DNA from: Candidatus Ornithoclostridium excrementipullorum
Lineage (GTDB): Bacteria; Bacillota; Clostridia; Christensenellales; UBA3700
Direction: 5' to 3'
Length of the DNA stretch: 36,745 nucleotides
Assembly: GCA_018716085.1 (NCBI GenBank)
Contig: DVKK01000052.1
Location: 1 to 36,745 of the forward strand
The translations under genes were made by a program, and so were the position numbers. Shown piece after piece: positions 21,519 to 30,771 of this stretch (its first letter is position 1; each line of letters opens with the position of its first letter). Under the pieces are notes generated by a model. The model was not told the DNA's origin. It searched no databases and was given only the letters and a program-made list of their open reading frames with translations.

Positions 21519-24182
21519 ATGACAAAATACGTCTATCTGTTTAAAGAAGCGGACGGCGACGACAAGGCGAAATTCGGCGGTAAAGGCGCGAATCTCGCGA
21601 AGATGACTTCGTGGGGAATGCCCGTGCCGGAAGGCTTTACGATCACTACGGAAGCCTGTACGAAATATTACGAGGACGGCGAAAAGATATCGGGAGATAT
21701 CATAGAGCAGATCTTCGAAGCGCTCGCCAAGGTCGAAAAAGACGCGGGAAAGAAATTCGGTGACGAGGAGAATCCGTTCCTCGTATCCGTCCGTTCCGGC
21801 GCCCGCGCGTCCATGCCCGGTATGATGGACACGATCCTCAATCTGGGGCTCAACGACGTATCGGTAAAGGGTCTTGCCAAGAAGACGGGAAATCCGAGGT
21901 TCGCCTACGACTGTTACCGCAGATTCATACAGATGTTCTCAGACGTAGTCATGGGATCTTCCAAGTCCTCCTTCGAGAAGATAATAGACGAGCTCAAAGA
22001 GGAAAAAGGCGTCAAGATGGACACCGAGCTCACCGCCGAAGACTTGCAGGAACTCATCGCGAAATTCAAGAAATTCTACAAGGAAGACCAAGGCGAGGAC
22101 TTTCCGCAGGATCCCAAGGTCCAGCTCATCGAAGCCGTCAAGGCGGTATTCCGCAGCTGGAACAATCCCCGCGCGATAGTCTACCGCCGTATGAACGATA
22201 TCCCCGGCAGCTGGGGCACGGCGGTCAACGTGCAGTCGATGGTGTTCGGCAACATGGGCGACACCTCCGGTACCGGCGTTGCGTTCACGCGCGATCCCGC
22301 CACCGGCGAGAAGAGGCTGTTCGGCGAGTATCTGATGAACGCGCAGGGCGAGGACGTCGTCGCGGGTATCCGTACTCCCATGACGATAGACCACCTCAAA
22401 GAGACCAATCCCGCCGTTTACGAGCAGTTCGTCGAGATAGCCAACAGGCTCGAACAGGCGAACAGGGACATGCAGGATATGGAGTTCACGATCGAACAGG
22501 GCAGACTGTATATGCTCCAGACCCGCAACGGCAAGCGCACCGCGCGCGCCGCTATCAAGATCGCCTGCGATCTCGTTTCCGAGGGAATGATAACCAAACA
22601 GGAGGCTCTGCTCAAGATCGAGCCCAAACAGCTTGACGCGCTTCTGCATCCCACGTTCAATCCCGATCTGCTCAAAAAGACCAAGGAGATATCCAAAGGT
22701 CTGCCCGCTTCTCCCGGCGCAGCCTGCGGCAAGGTCGCTTTCTCCGCGGAAGAAGCGGTCGAGAGGCATAAGAACGGAGAAAAGGTCGTCCTCGTACGTC
22801 TAGAAACTTCGCCCGAAGACATCGAAGGTATGTATGCGGCGGAAGGTATCCTGACCGCTCGCGGAGGAATGACTTCGCACGCCGCCGTCGTCGCCAGAGG
22901 CATGGGCGCGTGCTGCGTGGCGGGCTGCCCCGACATCAGGATCGACGAAGACAAAAAGATACTCTGGATCAAAGACAAAAAGTTCACCAAAGACGACTAT
23001 ATCTCGCTCGACGGTTCCACGGGACTTATTTACGGAGAGAAACTCCCGACCGAGATGGCGAGCGTGTCCGGTGATTTTGCCAAGATAATGGAATGGGCGG
23101 ACAAGAACAGAGCTTTGCAGGTAAGGACCAACGCCGACACTCCGCACGACGCGGAAGTAGCGGTCAAATTCGGCGCGGAGGGTATCGGCCTGTGCCGTAC
23201 CGAGCATATGTTCTTCGCAGAGGACAGGATCCTCGCCGTGAGAGAGATGATCTGCTCCAAGACGGTCGAGGAAAGACGCAAGGCGCTCGAAAAGATCCTT
23301 CCGATGCAGAGAGGCGACTTCGAAGGGCTTTACACCGCGTTGCAGGGCAGACCGGTTACGATACGCTTCCTGGATCCGCCGCTCCATGAATTCGTTCCGC
23401 ACAAGGACGATGAGATCGCCGAGCTTGCCAAGACTATGGGCCTGCCGTTCGAAGACGTCAAGGCGACCGTGGAGAGCCTGCACGAGTTCAACCCGATGAT
23501 GGGACACCGCGGCTGCCGTTTGAGCATCACCTATCCCGAGATAGCCGAGATGCAGACCAGAGCGGTGATCGAGGCTGCCATCAACGTCGGGAAGAAAGGC
23601 GTCAAAGTCGTGCCCGAGATCATGATACCGCTCGTAGGCGACGTCAAAGAGCTCAAATACGTCAAAGACGTCGTCGTCAAGACCGCAGAAAAAGTGCTCA
23701 AAGAAAACAACGTATCCATGGAATACCATATCGGCACCATGATAGAGATACCGAGAGCGGCTCTGACTGCGGACGAGATCGCCAAAGAGGCGGAGTTCTT
23801 CTCGTTCGGTACCAACGACCTTACGCAGATGACCTACGGCTTCTCGCGCGACGACGCGGGCAAGTTCCTGAACGAATATTACGAAAAGAAGATATTCGAG
23901 TCCGATCCGTTCGCGAAACTCGATCAGGTCGGCGTGGGCAAGCTCATGAAGATCGCCATCGAGGGCGGCAAAGAGACCCGTCCCGACATCAAGCTCGGTA
24001 TCTGCGGAGAGCACGGCGGAGATCCGTCCACGATCGAGTTCTGCCACAATATAGGACTGACTTACGTATCCTGCTCGCCGTTCCGCGTACCCATCGCAAG
24101 ACTTGCCGCGGCGCAGGCGAATATCCTCAATCCGCGCGTCAAGCCCGAGGATATGAGCACCAGATATATAGAAGAGCAGTAA
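21519..24182 (+). CDS. ppdK: Pyruvate, phosphate dikinase
   Basis: Interconverts pyruvate + ATP + Pi with phosphoenolpyruvate + AMP + PPi; in anaerobic Clostridia it commonly runs glycolytically or links to PPi use. The 887-residue protein has the N-terminal ATP-grasp domain (GGKGANLAKMTSWGMPVPEGF near the start), the swivelling phosphohistidine domain with GGMTSHAAVVARGMG (H454), and the C-terminal TIM barrel with the PEP site (GIGLCRTEHMFF, and SFGTNDLTQMTYGFSRDD). Start ATG 21519 follows CAGGAGG. It is a single-gene transcript behind its own promoter and strong terminator; no PPDK regulatory protein gene is beside it. Confidence 0.98.
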   Translation: MTKYVYLFKEADGDDKAKFGGKGANLAKMTSWGMPVPEGFTITTEACTKYYEDGEKISGDIIEQIFEALAKVEKDAGKKFGDEENPFLVSVRSGARASMPGMMDTILNLGLNDVSVKGLAKKTGNPRFAYDCYRRFIQMFSDVVMGSSKSSFEKIIDELKEEKGVKMDTELTAEDLQELIAKFKKFYKEDQGEDFPQDPKVQLIEAVKAVFRSWNNPRAIVYRRMNDIPGSWGTAVNVQSMVFGNMGDTSGTGVAFTRDPATGEKRLFGEYLMNAQGEDVVAGIRTPMTIDHLKETNPAVYEQFVEIANRLEQANRDMQDMEFTIEQGRLYMLQTRNGKRTARAAIKIACDLVSEGMITKQEALLKIEPKQLDALLHPTFNPDLLKKTKEISKGLPASPGAACGKVAFSAEEAVERHKNGEKVVLVRLETSPEDIEGMYAAEGILTARGGMTSHAAVVARGMGACCVAGCPDIRIDEDKKILWIKDKKFTKDDYISLDGSTGLIYGEKLPTEMASVSGDFAKIMEWADKNRALQVRTNADTPHDAEVAVKFGAEGIGLCRTEHMFFAEDRILAVREMICSKTVEERRKALEKILPMQRGDFEGLYTALQGRPVTIRFLDPPLHEFVPHKDDEIAELAKTMGLPFEDVKATVESLHEFNPMMGHRGCRLSITYPEIAEMQTRAVIEAAINVGKKGVKVVPEIMIPLVGDVKELKYVKDVVVKTAEKVLKENNVSMEYHIGTMIEIPRAALTADEIAKEAEFFSFGTNDLTQMTYGFSRDDAGKFLNEYYEKKIFESDPFAKLDQVGVGKLMKIAIEGGKETRPDIKLGICGEHGGDPSTIEFCHNIGLTYVSCSPFRVPIARLAAAQANILNPRVKPEDMSTRYIEEQ

Positions 24183-24212
24183 CGGATATTTTCGGAGAGA
24201 AAACCGATTTCG

Positions 24213-24241
24213 CGGGCGCCGTATTCGGCGCCCGTTTTTTT
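24213..24241 (+). terminator. Intrinsic terminator of ppdK
   Basis: CGGGCGCC (24213-24220) pairs with GGCGCCCG (24227-24234), loop GTATTC, then seven T residues. Confidence 0.92.
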
Positions 24242-24265
24242 GATTTTTTGCAGTCGACAAAAATA

Positions 24266-24279
24266 TAAACAAATGTTTG
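24266..24279 (+). promoter_or_regulatory. Putative LexA (SOS) box upstream of dinB
   Basis: TAAACAAATGTTTG. The Bacillus-type SOS box is CGAAC-RNRY-GTTYC. The site keeps AAC-RNRY-GTTY exactly and differs in the two first bases and the last. It overlaps the -35 hexamer, where LexA would block transcription. Confidence 0.5.
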
Positions 24280-24305
24280 TATTTTGCTTCGGCACGTGAT
24301 ATAAT
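24277..24305 (+). promoter_or_regulatory. Sigma-A promoter of dinB, predicted leaderless
   Basis: TTGTAT (24277-24282), a 17-bp spacer and TATAAT (24300-24305) with extended -10 TG. Only six bases separate the -10 box from ATG 24312, so transcription should start at or next to the start codon. Confidence 0.72.
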
Positions 24306-24311
24306 ATAGGT

Positions 24312-25550
24312 ATGAGAACGATATTGCATTGCGACGCGAACAATTTTTACGCATCGGTAGAGTGCATGGTCAATCCCGCCTTGCGGGACAAATACGTCGC
24401 GGTATCGGGCGATCCAGAAAAGAGGCACGGGATAATACTGGCAAAGAATACTAAGGCGAAAGCCTGCGGAGTCAAGACGGGCGAGACGATCTGGGAGGCG
24501 AGAAAAAAATGCCCCGGGCTGATATGCGTGCCCCCGCATTTCGATCTTTACGTCAAGATAAGCCGAAAGATATTTTCCGTCTATACCGGTTACACCGACA
24601 GAGTCGAGCCTTTCGGGATCGACGAGTGCTGGCTGGACGTGACGGAGAGCAGAAAGCTGTACGGCGACGGAGAGAAGATAGCCGAAGAACTGCGGGAGCG
24701 CGTGAAACGCGAGATAGGTATCACAATATCGGTGGGAGTGTCTTTTACCAAGGTTTTTGCAAAGCTGGGATCCGATATGAAAAAGCCCGATGCGGTCACT
24801 GTGATAGGGCCGTCCGACGTAAAGCGCAAGGTGTGGGGACTTCCGTGTTCGGATATGTTGATGATAGGCCGCAGAACGGCGGCAAAGCTGGACGGGATAG
24901 GCATATCCACGATAGGAGATATAGCGAGAGCGGACAAAGAAGTTCTGAGAAAGCTGCTCGGTGTAAACGGAGAAAAGATCTACGACGAAGCGAACGGCAA
25001 CGGGGACGACAACGTCAGACTGTCTTACGAGAGCGCGCCTCCGAAAAGTTTCGGCAACAGCACTACGCTGCCTCGGGACATATCGACGAGAGAGGAGGTG
25101 GAGAGCGTCGTGATGGCTCTTTCCGAAAAGGTCGCGACGCGTATGAGAAGAGAGGGGTACTCGGGAAGCGGCATTTCGGTCGGGATAAAATACAACGATC
25201 TCAAAGGCGAGAGCAGGCAGAAGGCGATACCGTCTGCGGACAGCGCGACCGCGATAGCGCGGGAGGCTATGGCGGTACTGGACGGTATGTACGTTTACGG
25301 CTTCGACAAGCCGCTCCGCGCCGTTTCCGTCACGGTGTACGATCTGAACGGCGAAGGCGACGCGGTGCAGTTGGGAATGTTCGACGAAAGTGCCGAAAAA
25401 GAACACAGGCTCGGAAAAACTCTCGATATCATACGTTCGAGATACGGCTACGGCTCGATAAGATCGGCAAGCGTTATCGGCAATTCGTATTTGTGCGATT
25501 CGCTTGTGGATTCGGAATTTATCCCGTTCGACAAAGGTCATACGTCCTGA
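24312..25550 (+). CDS. dinB: Y-family translesion DNA polymerase (DinB/Pol IV-like)
   Basis: Error-prone polymerase that copies past damaged bases. The 412-residue protein has the palm signature HCDANNFYASVE at the N-terminus (catalytic D8), the second acidic pair in GIDECWLDVT (about 98-107), the helix-hairpin-helix region (LDGIGISTIGDIA) and the little-finger domain. Near the C-terminus, AVQLGMFDE contains a QLGMF beta-clamp binding motif. The closing DIIRSRYGYGSIRSAS segment is seen in Firmicutes Y-family enzymes of the UvrX/YqjW and DinB groups, so the exact subfamily is uncertain. There is no Shine-Dalgarno sequence; the promoter -10 box ends six bases before ATG 24312. A LexA-like dyad covers the -35. 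Confidence 0.92.
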   Translation: MRTILHCDANNFYASVECMVNPALRDKYVAVSGDPEKRHGIILAKNTKAKACGVKTGETIWEARKKCPGLICVPPHFDLYVKISRKIFSVYTGYTDRVEPFGIDECWLDVTESRKLYGDGEKIAEELRERVKREIGITISVGVSFTKVFAKLGSDMKKPDAVTVIGPSDVKRKVWGLPCSDMLMIGRRTAAKLDGIGISTIGDIARADKEVLRKLLGVNGEKIYDEANGNGDDNVRLSYESAPPKSFGNSTTLPRDISTREEVESVVMALSEKVATRMRREGYSGSGISVGIKYNDLKGESRQKAIPSADSATAIAREAMAVLDGMYVYGFDKPLRAVSVTVYDLNGEGDAVQLGMFDESAEKEHRLGKTLDIIRSRYGYGSIRSASVIGNSYLCDSLVDSEFIPFDKGHTS

Positions 25551-25643
25551 CGGATACCGGGCTCGATGCGGAGAAACGGAAAAGCCGCCGCAAGCGCTGT
25601 CCGCGCCCGAGCGGGCAAACCGGTCGAGTCGTACGTATGCGTA

Positions 25644-25666
25644 CGCGCGGAACGCGCGGAATTTTA
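25644..25666 (+). terminator. Weak candidate terminator after dinB
   Basis: CGCGCG (25644-25649) can pair with CGCGCG (25653-25658) across GAA, followed by GAATTTTATTT. A second small hairpin, GTACG-TATG-CGTAC, lies just before it (25631-25644). The stem is short and the T-run broken. The rest of the 202-base gap to ftsK holds only the promoter. Confidence 0.35.
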
Positions 25667-25681
25667 TTTATATATAAAACA

Positions 25682-25710
25682 TTGTAAAATCGCGGCGCTT
25701 GTGCTATAAT
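25682..25710 (+). promoter_or_regulatory. Sigma-A promoter of the ftsK-rimO-pgsA-cinA-recA run
   Basis: TTGTAA (25682-25687), a 17-bp spacer and TATAAT (25705-25710) with extended -10 TG; 42 bases ahead of ATG 25753. Confidence 0.78.
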
Positions 25711-25752
25711 CAATGTTGTGATTGGGAAAGCCGGTATAATAAGGAGTAATTG

Positions 25753-28700
25753 ATGCGTACATCTGACAGAAGATCCCGAAACGGGCGCGACCGCGGCGAA
25801 AAGCCGGAGAAAAAATCCACTTTCGCTTACGGTCTCGCTTTGACGAGCGCCTGTATAGTTTTCGCGCTGATAACGCTCGGAGCGTTCGGCGCGGCGGGCG
25901 GAGTGGTCACCGACTTTCTGCTCGGAGTTTTCGGCTACGTGTTTTACGCCTATATCGTCATAGGCATTTGTTACGGAGTAATACTCATGCTGGGCAAGAA
26001 GCCCACGGTATCCAGGGGTATCCGCCTTCTGTATGCGCTTGCGCTCGCCGCCGTGATCGTTATGATCCATATGTTTTCGTCGCGCGCTTACGCTGCGGGC
26101 AGTTACGGCGAATATCTCGGCTCGTGTTATTCCGGCGCAGACACCGCTGCGGGCTGGATAGGAGGGCTTTTGCTCTATTTCCCGACCAAGATATACGTGG
26201 CGTCCGAGATCATCTGCGGACTTCTGCTGATAGGGCTTATCGCGCTGCTGATAGTATCTCAGCTCGACCGCGAGATAGTTTTCCGCGCTCGCAGACCGCG
26301 CAGCGCGAAAGCGTCGTCCGAAGAGATATCATCCGGGACTTTCGTCGAAGAAGAGCAGCCCGACGAGGAGCGCGAGATGTACAACGCTACCGTCGACGGA
26401 CACAGACTGTCCAATAAGATCGGCAGGACTTTCGTTAACAGACCTACCGACTATACTCCGCTCGAGCGTATGGAAGAGCTGCCCGACGACGAAATGCCCG
26501 AACGCCCCGAAGAAGGAGCGGAGATAAGCGACGAAGTAGTGGACGAGGCGTTGCAGGTCTATCAGAAAAAGAGACGTCAGGCTTTGGACGCGCTGTATAC
26601 TTCGCGTACGGTAAAAAAGTCGGACGACGACGATATGACTCCCGAGGAAAGAGCGAGGAGTTCGTGGGACAAGCTGTACGGTAAAAAGGACGAAAAACCC
26701 GATAACGTAAGCGGTACGGCTACCGATCCTGCCGTTGCGAACGAGGAGATATACAGGCATTACAGCAACAACGAGCGTCGTCGTATCATGGAGGAAAACA
26801 GCCGCCGACTGCGCGAACAGAACGAACGCGGTTTTTCGTCGGATACGTCCGAAGACGATCTTCTGCGCGATCTAGACGATATTTTTTCGAGAGTTGGGTC
26901 CGAAAGCGGCGCTCCCGGGTCCGACGTTGCATCGGACGATATCTCCGAAGCGCAGACAGATACGAACGCCGCGGATCCGGCCGACGGAAATTCTGTCGGA
27001 AAGGACGAGGCAGAGGACTTGACTTCGCGCAATCCCGAGCCTTTGGAGAGTTTCGAGGATTTTCTCAATAAGAGGAGCGAGGAAAAGAGAACCGAGGGAT
27101 CCGATCCCGTACGCGAGGTAAAGCCCGTCGAGCGTAAGCCGGTCGAAACCAAGCCCGTATTGCCGCCCGTAACGCCCAAGCCTACGCCCGCGCCCGCGGT
27201 CAAGCCGACCGTTCCGACGCCGGCAGTTCCCGTTCCCGAAAAACAGCCCGAGGTCAAGCCTGCAAAACCCGTCAAGAGAAGACCTTATATCGCGCCGAGC
27301 GTGGCTTGTCTGAAAGATTATAACGAAAACATCGACGGAGGACTCGACTTCCGCGAAAAGATAGAGAGCGTGGAAACCTGCCTTGCGAATTTCAATATCG
27401 ACGCAAAGGTGGTAAACGTAGTCAAGGGACCTACTTTCAGCAGACTCGAGCTCGAAGTACCTCCCGGGATCAGCGTAAACAAGATACCCGCTCACTATAA
27501 CGACCTCGCGATGAGTCTTGCGGTCGAAAGTCTGCGTATAGAAGCTCCCATTCCGAAGAAAAAATTCTGCGGGATCGAGATACCGAACGAACACCGCGGT
27601 ACCGTCGGACTCAAAGCGCTGATCAATTCGCCCGAATTCAATAACACGAAAAAATCGGGATTGTATTTCGCGTTGGGCAAGGACATAGACGGAAACTGCT
27701 ACGTGAGCGATCTGACCGATTTTCCGCACGCACTCGTCGCAGGCGCTTCGGGTTCGGGTAAGAGCGTGTGCCTGAACTGCATGATCGTCAGTCTGCTTTA
27801 CAAGTATTCGCCCGAAGATATGCGTCTTATCCTGATCGACCCCAAGGTCGTGGAATTCAGCGTTTACAAAGATCTTCCGCACTTGCTTGCGCCCGAGATA
27901 CTGAGCGATACGAATAAGATGATCAACGCCTTGAAGTGGAGCATCGACGAGATGGAGCGTCGCTACGAACTGCTCATGACCGCGAGGGTGTCGAACATCA
28001 ACCAGTACAACGAACTGGCGGCAAAGGACAAGAGCGTGCCGAAATTGCCGTATATAGTGATCATCGTGGACGAGGTCGCCGATATCATGCAGTCCAAGTC
28101 CGCAAAGGAATTCGAAAGTCTGGTAAAAAGGCTTACCGCCAAAGCGCGCGCCGCGGGCATACACATGATACTTGCCACGCAGCGACCGTCCGTAGATATC
28201 ATTACGGGTACGATCAAGGCCAATCTGCCCACGCGAGTCGCGTTCGCGGTCACGTCGCAGGTTGACAGCAAGACGATACTCGACGGAGCGGGAGCGGACA
28301 AACTGCTGGGCAAAGGCGATATGCTGTACAAACTCGCTTCCAAACCGCATCCCGTACGCGTACAGAGCGCGTTCGTGGATATCGCCGAGGTAAATGCCGT
28401 CGTCGAAGAGGTCGTGGCGAACAACGACAGAATATACGACGAAGAGATCATGAAGGCGTTCGACTACAAGGAACCGGAGCCGGAAGAGCATCTCGCCGCC
28501 GCGTCGGGAGGCTCGCCGAGGAGCAATTCCATAGAGAGCGATCCCGTATTCGCCGACGCCGTAAGAGAAGCCATAGAGTCCGGAGGCATTTCCATATCGA
28601 TGCTGCAGAGAAGACTGAGCCTCGGTTTCCCGAAAGCGGCAAAGATCCTCGACACCATGGAGAAGCTCGGATATATATCCAAACAGACTCCCGGAAACAA

Positions 28701-28782
28701 GCAGAGAGAAGTATATATAACGATGGAACAGTTCCTCGAAAAGTATCCCGAGAACGGCTCGGACGGAGAGACCGATGTATAA
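25753..28782 (+). CDS. DNA translocase FtsK/SpoIIIE
   Basis: Hexameric DNA pump at the division or sporulation septum. The 1009-residue protein has four N-terminal membrane helices (about 25-185), a long low-complexity linker (about 190-510) that is first acidic and then Pro/Lys/Val-rich (KPVERKPVETKPVLPP), the alpha/beta motor with Walker A GASGSGKS near 664-671 and Walker B YIVIIVDEVAD, and the C-terminal winged-helix gamma domain (about 925-995, FADAVREAIESGGISISMLQRR) that reads KOPS/SRS-type sequences. FtsK and SpoIIIE cannot be separated from sequence alone; position before rimO-pgsA-cinA-recA matches spoIIIE in Bacillus. Start ATG 25753 follows AAGGAG; an in-frame TTG at 25750 is less likely. 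Confidence 0.95.
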   Translation: MRTSDRRSRNGRDRGEKPEKKSTFAYGLALTSACIVFALITLGAFGAAGGVVTDFLLGVFGYVFYAYIVIGICYGVILMLGKKPTVSRGIRLLYALALAAVIVMIHMFSSRAYAAGSYGEYLGSCYSGADTAAGWIGGLLLYFPTKIYVASEIICGLLLIGLIALLIVSQLDREIVFRARRPRSAKASSEEISSGTFVEEEQPDEEREMYNATVDGHRLSNKIGRTFVNRPTDYTPLERMEELPDDEMPERPEEGAEISDEVVDEALQVYQKKRRQALDALYTSRTVKKSDDDDMTPEERARSSWDKLYGKKDEKPDNVSGTATDPAVANEEIYRHYSNNERRRIMEENSRRLREQNERGFSSDTSEDDLLRDLDDIFSRVGSESGAPGSDVASDDISEAQTDTNAADPADGNSVGKDEAEDLTSRNPEPLESFEDFLNKRSEEKRTEGSDPVREVKPVERKPVETKPVLPPVTPKPTPAPAVKPTVPTPAVPVPEKQPEVKPAKPVKRRPYIAPSVACLKDYNENIDGGLDFREKIESVETCLANFNIDAKVVNVVKGPTFSRLELEVPPGISVNKIPAHYNDLAMSLAVESLRIEAPIPKKKFCGIEIPNEHRGTVGLKALINSPEFNNTKKSGLYFALGKDIDGNCYVSDLTDFPHALVAGASGSGKSVCLNCMIVSLLYKYSPEDMRLILIDPKVVEFSVYKDLPHLLAPEILSDTNKMINALKWSIDEMERRYELLMTARVSNINQYNELAAKDKSVPKLPYIVIIVDEVADIMQSKSAKEFESLVKRLTAKARAAGIHMILATQRPSVDIITGTIKANLPTRVAFAVTSQVDSKTILDGAGADKLLGKGDMLYKLASKPHPVRVQSAFVDIAEVNAVVEEVVANNDRIYDEEIMKAFDYKEPEPEEHLAAASGGSPRSNSIESDPVFADAVREAIESGGISISMLQRRLSLGFPKAAKILDTMEKLGYISKQTPGNKQREVYITMEQFLEKYPENGSDGETDV

Positions 28783-30100
28783 GATAGGCACCGTTTCGCT
28801 CGGCTGCGACAAAAACCGTATAGACACCGAAGAGATGCTCGGCAGACTTGCCGCGGCAGGGTACGGTTTTACGGCGGACGCGGCCGACGCCGACGTGATC
28901 GTGGTCAATACGTGCGCGTTCATCGACAAGGCGAAAGAAGAGGCGATATCGACCGTGCTCGAAATGGCGGAATATAAGAAAAACGGAAAGTGCCGTTATC
29001 TCATAGTGACCGGCTGTCTGCCTCAGCGCTATGCGGACGAATTGGCGGAAGGGCTGCCCGAAGCGGACGCCTTTCTCGGTACGGCGGGATATGACAGACT
29101 GCCCGAAGTTATAGACAGGCTCGATCGCGGCGAACGCGGGATCGTACTGCGCAACGACAAAGACGACAGATGTCCCGTTGCGCCGAGGATATTGACGACG
29201 CCCGAACATTACGCCTACATAAAGATAGCCGAAGGGTGCAGCAATCGCTGTACTTATTGCGCGATACCGTCCATAAGAGGCGCGTATACGTCCAGAGATA
29301 TGGATTCAGTCGTAGACGAAGCCCGCAGACTGCTTGCCGAACATCCGATAAAAGAACTGATCGTCGTAGCCCAGGACGTGACGAGATACGGAGAAGACCT
29401 TTACGGAGAGTGTAAACTCATTGAATTGCTCGAAAGGCTGTCGGCGTTGGACGTGGAGTGGATAAGACTGTTGTATCTGTATCCCGAAAGAATTACGGAC
29501 GAATTGCTCGACTATATCGCGGCAAACGAAAAAATCTGCAATTATCTTGACATTCCCTGTCAGCATTACAGCGATAAGATATTGAAGAGGATGAACAGAA
29601 AGATATCTTCCGCTCAGATTGACGCCCTGATAGACAGGATAAGGAGCAGAGGCGACTTTTGCATCAGGAGTACGTTCATAGTCGGATTCCCCGGCGAAAC
29701 GGAAGAGGATATAGGGCAACTGGAAGCGTTCCTGAAAAGAGCGAAACTCGACAGATGCGGATTTTTCGAATATTCGTGCGAGGACGGAACGCCCGCCGCA
29801 AGATTGGACGGACAGATACCCGACGGGGTGAAACACGCCAGATACGAGAGACTGTACGCCGCGCAGGAAAAAATAATGCTCGAAAAGACGGCGGGGAAGA
29901 TCGGCAATGTAGTCGACGTGTTGTACGAAGGCATTGACTTCGACCGTCAGATGTTCGTCGGAAGGACGCGCTGCGACGCTCCCGACGTGGACTCGAAAAT
30001 ATTGTTTAAAAGCGGCTATCCGCTCGATATAGGAACCGTGTGCAAGGTTGCCGTGACCGACTGCGAAGACGACGTGCTGCTCGGGGAGACTGTGGAATGA
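28775..30100 (+). CDS. rimO: Ribosomal protein S12 methylthiotransferase RimO
   Basis: Radical-SAM enzyme that adds a methylthio group to an aspartate of ribosomal protein S12. The 441-residue protein has the N-terminal UPF0004 domain with three cluster cysteines (SLGCDKN, VNTCAFI, VTGCLPQRY), the radical-SAM motif C155-x3-C159-x2-C162 in CSNRCTYCAIPSIRG, and a C-terminal TRAM domain. The LGCDKNRID start and EGCSNRC separate RimO from MiaB. It overlaps the end of ftsK by eight bases with GGAGAGACCG as its ribosome binding site, and its stop overlaps pgsA. Confidence 0.96.
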   Translation: MYKIGTVSLGCDKNRIDTEEMLGRLAAAGYGFTADAADADVIVVNTCAFIDKAKEEAISTVLEMAEYKKNGKCRYLIVTGCLPQRYADELAEGLPEADAFLGTAGYDRLPEVIDRLDRGERGIVLRNDKDDRCPVAPRILTTPEHYAYIKIAEGCSNRCTYCAIPSIRGAYTSRDMDSVVDEARRLLAEHPIKELIVVAQDVTRYGEDLYGECKLIELLERLSALDVEWIRLLYLYPERITDELLDYIAANEKICNYLDIPCQHYSDKILKRMNRKISSAQIDALIDRIRSRGDFCIRSTFIVGFPGETEEDIGQLEAFLKRAKLDRCGFFEYSCEDGTPAARLDGQIPDGVKHARYERLYAAQEKIMLEKTAGKIGNVVDVLYEGIDFDRQMFVGRTRCDAPDVDSKILFKSGYPLDIGTVCKVAVTDCEDDVLLGETVE

Positions 30101-30771
30101 CGAAGATAAATCTGCCTACAAAGATAACTTTGGCGAGGATATGCGCTATCCCGCTGATAATCGTACTGTACGTGCTGCAAAAAGAGATAAGCGCGTATCT
30201 GTGCATAGCTACGGCTTTGCTGTATATCGCGACTTCCGCCACGGATTTCGTAGACGGCTATCTCGCAAGAAAAAACGGCATGGTCACGACTCTCGGTAAA
30301 TTTCTCGACCCGATCGCGGACAAAGTCGTCGTGTTGACGGGCATATTCGTCATTGTGGACGGCAATATGATCACGGTACCTTATGTCGCCATGATATGCG
30401 GTGTCGTGATAGTCGCCCGCGAATTGATCATCGGACTGTTCCGCCAGATAGCGGCTATAAAAAATTACGTTCTCGCGGCGGACGGCCTCGGCAAAGTCAA
30501 GACCGCAACTACGATGACAGCGATCGGAACGCTGTTGTTCACGCCTCTTGGGGGAACTTTCGGGACCGTGGTGATGTATGTCGGCATGGCTATACTGATA
30601 GCAGCCACCGTCCTGACGGTATGGTCGGGCGTACATTACGTCACTTCGAACAAAGGATTGTTTACCGACGGCGAAAACGGTGACGAAAACGGCAAAGGAG
30701 AAGAGGAAGAGACCGCCTGCGGCGATACTGCCGAAGGCGCGGCGCAAGCCGGTGATAGGGAGGAAAAATGA
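30097..30771 (+). CDS. pgsA: CDP-diacylglycerol-glycerol-3-phosphate 3-phosphatidyltransferase
   Basis: Makes phosphatidylglycerol phosphate, the first committed step to phosphatidylglycerol, in the inner membrane. The 224-residue protein has several membrane helices and the CDP-alcohol phosphotransferase motif D50-x2-D53-G-x2-A-R-x8-G-x3-D-x3-D in DFVDGYLARKNG ... GKFLDPIADK. It ends with an unusual hydrophilic tail of about 35 residues rich in Glu, Gly and Asp (ENGDENGKGEEEE), which typical PgsA proteins lack. Start ATG 30097 overlaps the rimO stop (ATGA) with GGGGAGAC ahead. Confidence 0.95.
   Translation: MTKINLPTKITLARICAIPLIIVLYVLQKEISAYLCIATALLYIATSATDFVDGYLARKNGMVTTLGKFLDPIADKVVVLTGIFVIVDGNMITVPYVAMICGVVIVARELIIGLFRQIAAIKNYVLAADGLGKVKTATTMTAIGTLLFTPLGGTFGTVVMYVGMAILIAATVLTVWSGVHYVTSNKGLFTDGENGDENGKGEEEETACGDTAEGAAQAGDREEK

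Noticed and set aside
22800..25541. A 913-codon open frame on the minus strand over ppdK and dinB
   Set aside because: It is antisense to two well-identified genes, crosses their promoter and terminator, and its translation is Arg/His/Tyr-rich with no domain. It is a by-product of codon bias.
25569..25712. A 47-codon plus-strand frame between dinB and ftsK
   Set aside because: No ribosome binding site, it runs through the ftsK promoter, and the product (Ala/Arg-rich) has no pattern.
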